From Heterohyrax brucei (lineage: Eukaryota; Chordata; Mammalia; Hyracoidea; Procaviidae), in assembly GCA_028571685.1 (NCBI GenBank), contig CM053156.1, positions 81,347,049 through 81,411,048 of the forward strand: DNA of 64,000 bases. The letters are read 5' to 3'. The notes under the pieces were generated by a model, which saw only the letters and a program-made list of their open reading frames with translations, was not told the origin of the DNA and ran no database searches. Each line of letters opens with the position of its first letter. Position 1 is the stretch's first letter. The position numbers were made by a program, and so were the translations under genes. This document shows positions 63,881 through 64,000 of this stretch, piece by piece.

Positions 63881-64000
63881 TACCTTACAACTTGGCAAAT
63901 CCATAGAGAAAAGAGTTGGGATATGGAACCAGCCGTAGAGATAGAAGTAAAAAGAAAGACTTCAATCACAGTCTCTTTTGATCTGTCTTTCCACCTACCC
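63881..64000. other. Unique non-coding sequence at window edge
   Basis: Nothing recognised. Confidence 0.5.

Overview
This window is non-coding genomic DNA from a mammal of the clade Afrotheria (elephant, sirenian, hyrax, aardvark, tenrec, golden mole, elephant shrew). The reasons are the roughly 55 copies of one tRNA-derived SINE, recognisable as AfroSINE, and at least eight fragments of the RTE-type LINE that shares its 3' end. Ancient eutherian repeats (MIR, L2, small hAT elements) and MaLR-like LTRs are also present. I cannot name the species. I found no protein-coding exon, rRNA, functional tRNA, CRISPR array or operon-like structure. All open frames are short (the longest is 163 codons), and many of the longest run through repeats. 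The window is probably intergenic or intronic.

AfroSINE copies fall into three groups, used as shorthand below. Type A (about 150-170 bp) has a short middle reading like CTCCTTGGAAACTCTATGGG. Type B (about 190-215 bp) has a longer middle containing GATCTGCTTCCGTAAAGATT. Type C (about 190-220 bp) has a middle with 'TCTGACACACATGGGGTC' and a head ending in 'CCACCCAGAGG'. The heads look like a tRNA-Asn body (TGGCGCAGTGGTTAAG A-box side, GGTTCGAATCC B-box side). The tails (TCACTATGAGTCGGAATCGACT) match the 3' end of the RTE copies, which fits mobilisation by RTE machinery.

Layout: 1-7000 has scattered SINEs, old MIR/L2 and unique sequence. 7000-9900 has an RTE copy holding a roughly 130-bp unit also found 900 bp upstream, then a SINE run with a MaLR-like LTR inside one SINE. 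10000-13400 is mostly unique. 13375-16770 is SINE-free. 16770-25800 is SINE-rich. 25785-29070 is SINE-free and looks like conserved non-coding sequence. 29070-44400 is a dense mosaic of RTE, LTR, SINE and mariner pieces. 45970-46970 is locally CpG-rich with a strong CTCF-like motif. 47000-58300 includes an outward-facing pair of RTE ends and a nested stack (RTE containing a hAT element containing a SINE, plus a foldback mariner). 58300-64000 has a polypyrimidine tract, more SINE and hAT pieces, and an RTE end.

The most unusual item is a 559-562 bp mariner-derived element present three times (29421, 43825, 56156). Its two ends are inverted copies of the transposase 3' region, and it carries an extra terminal-repeat-like motif inside. 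No gene system was found; the interest lies in transposon structure and candidate regulatory DNA. Coordinates of old repeats are by eye and may be off by 5-20 bases.
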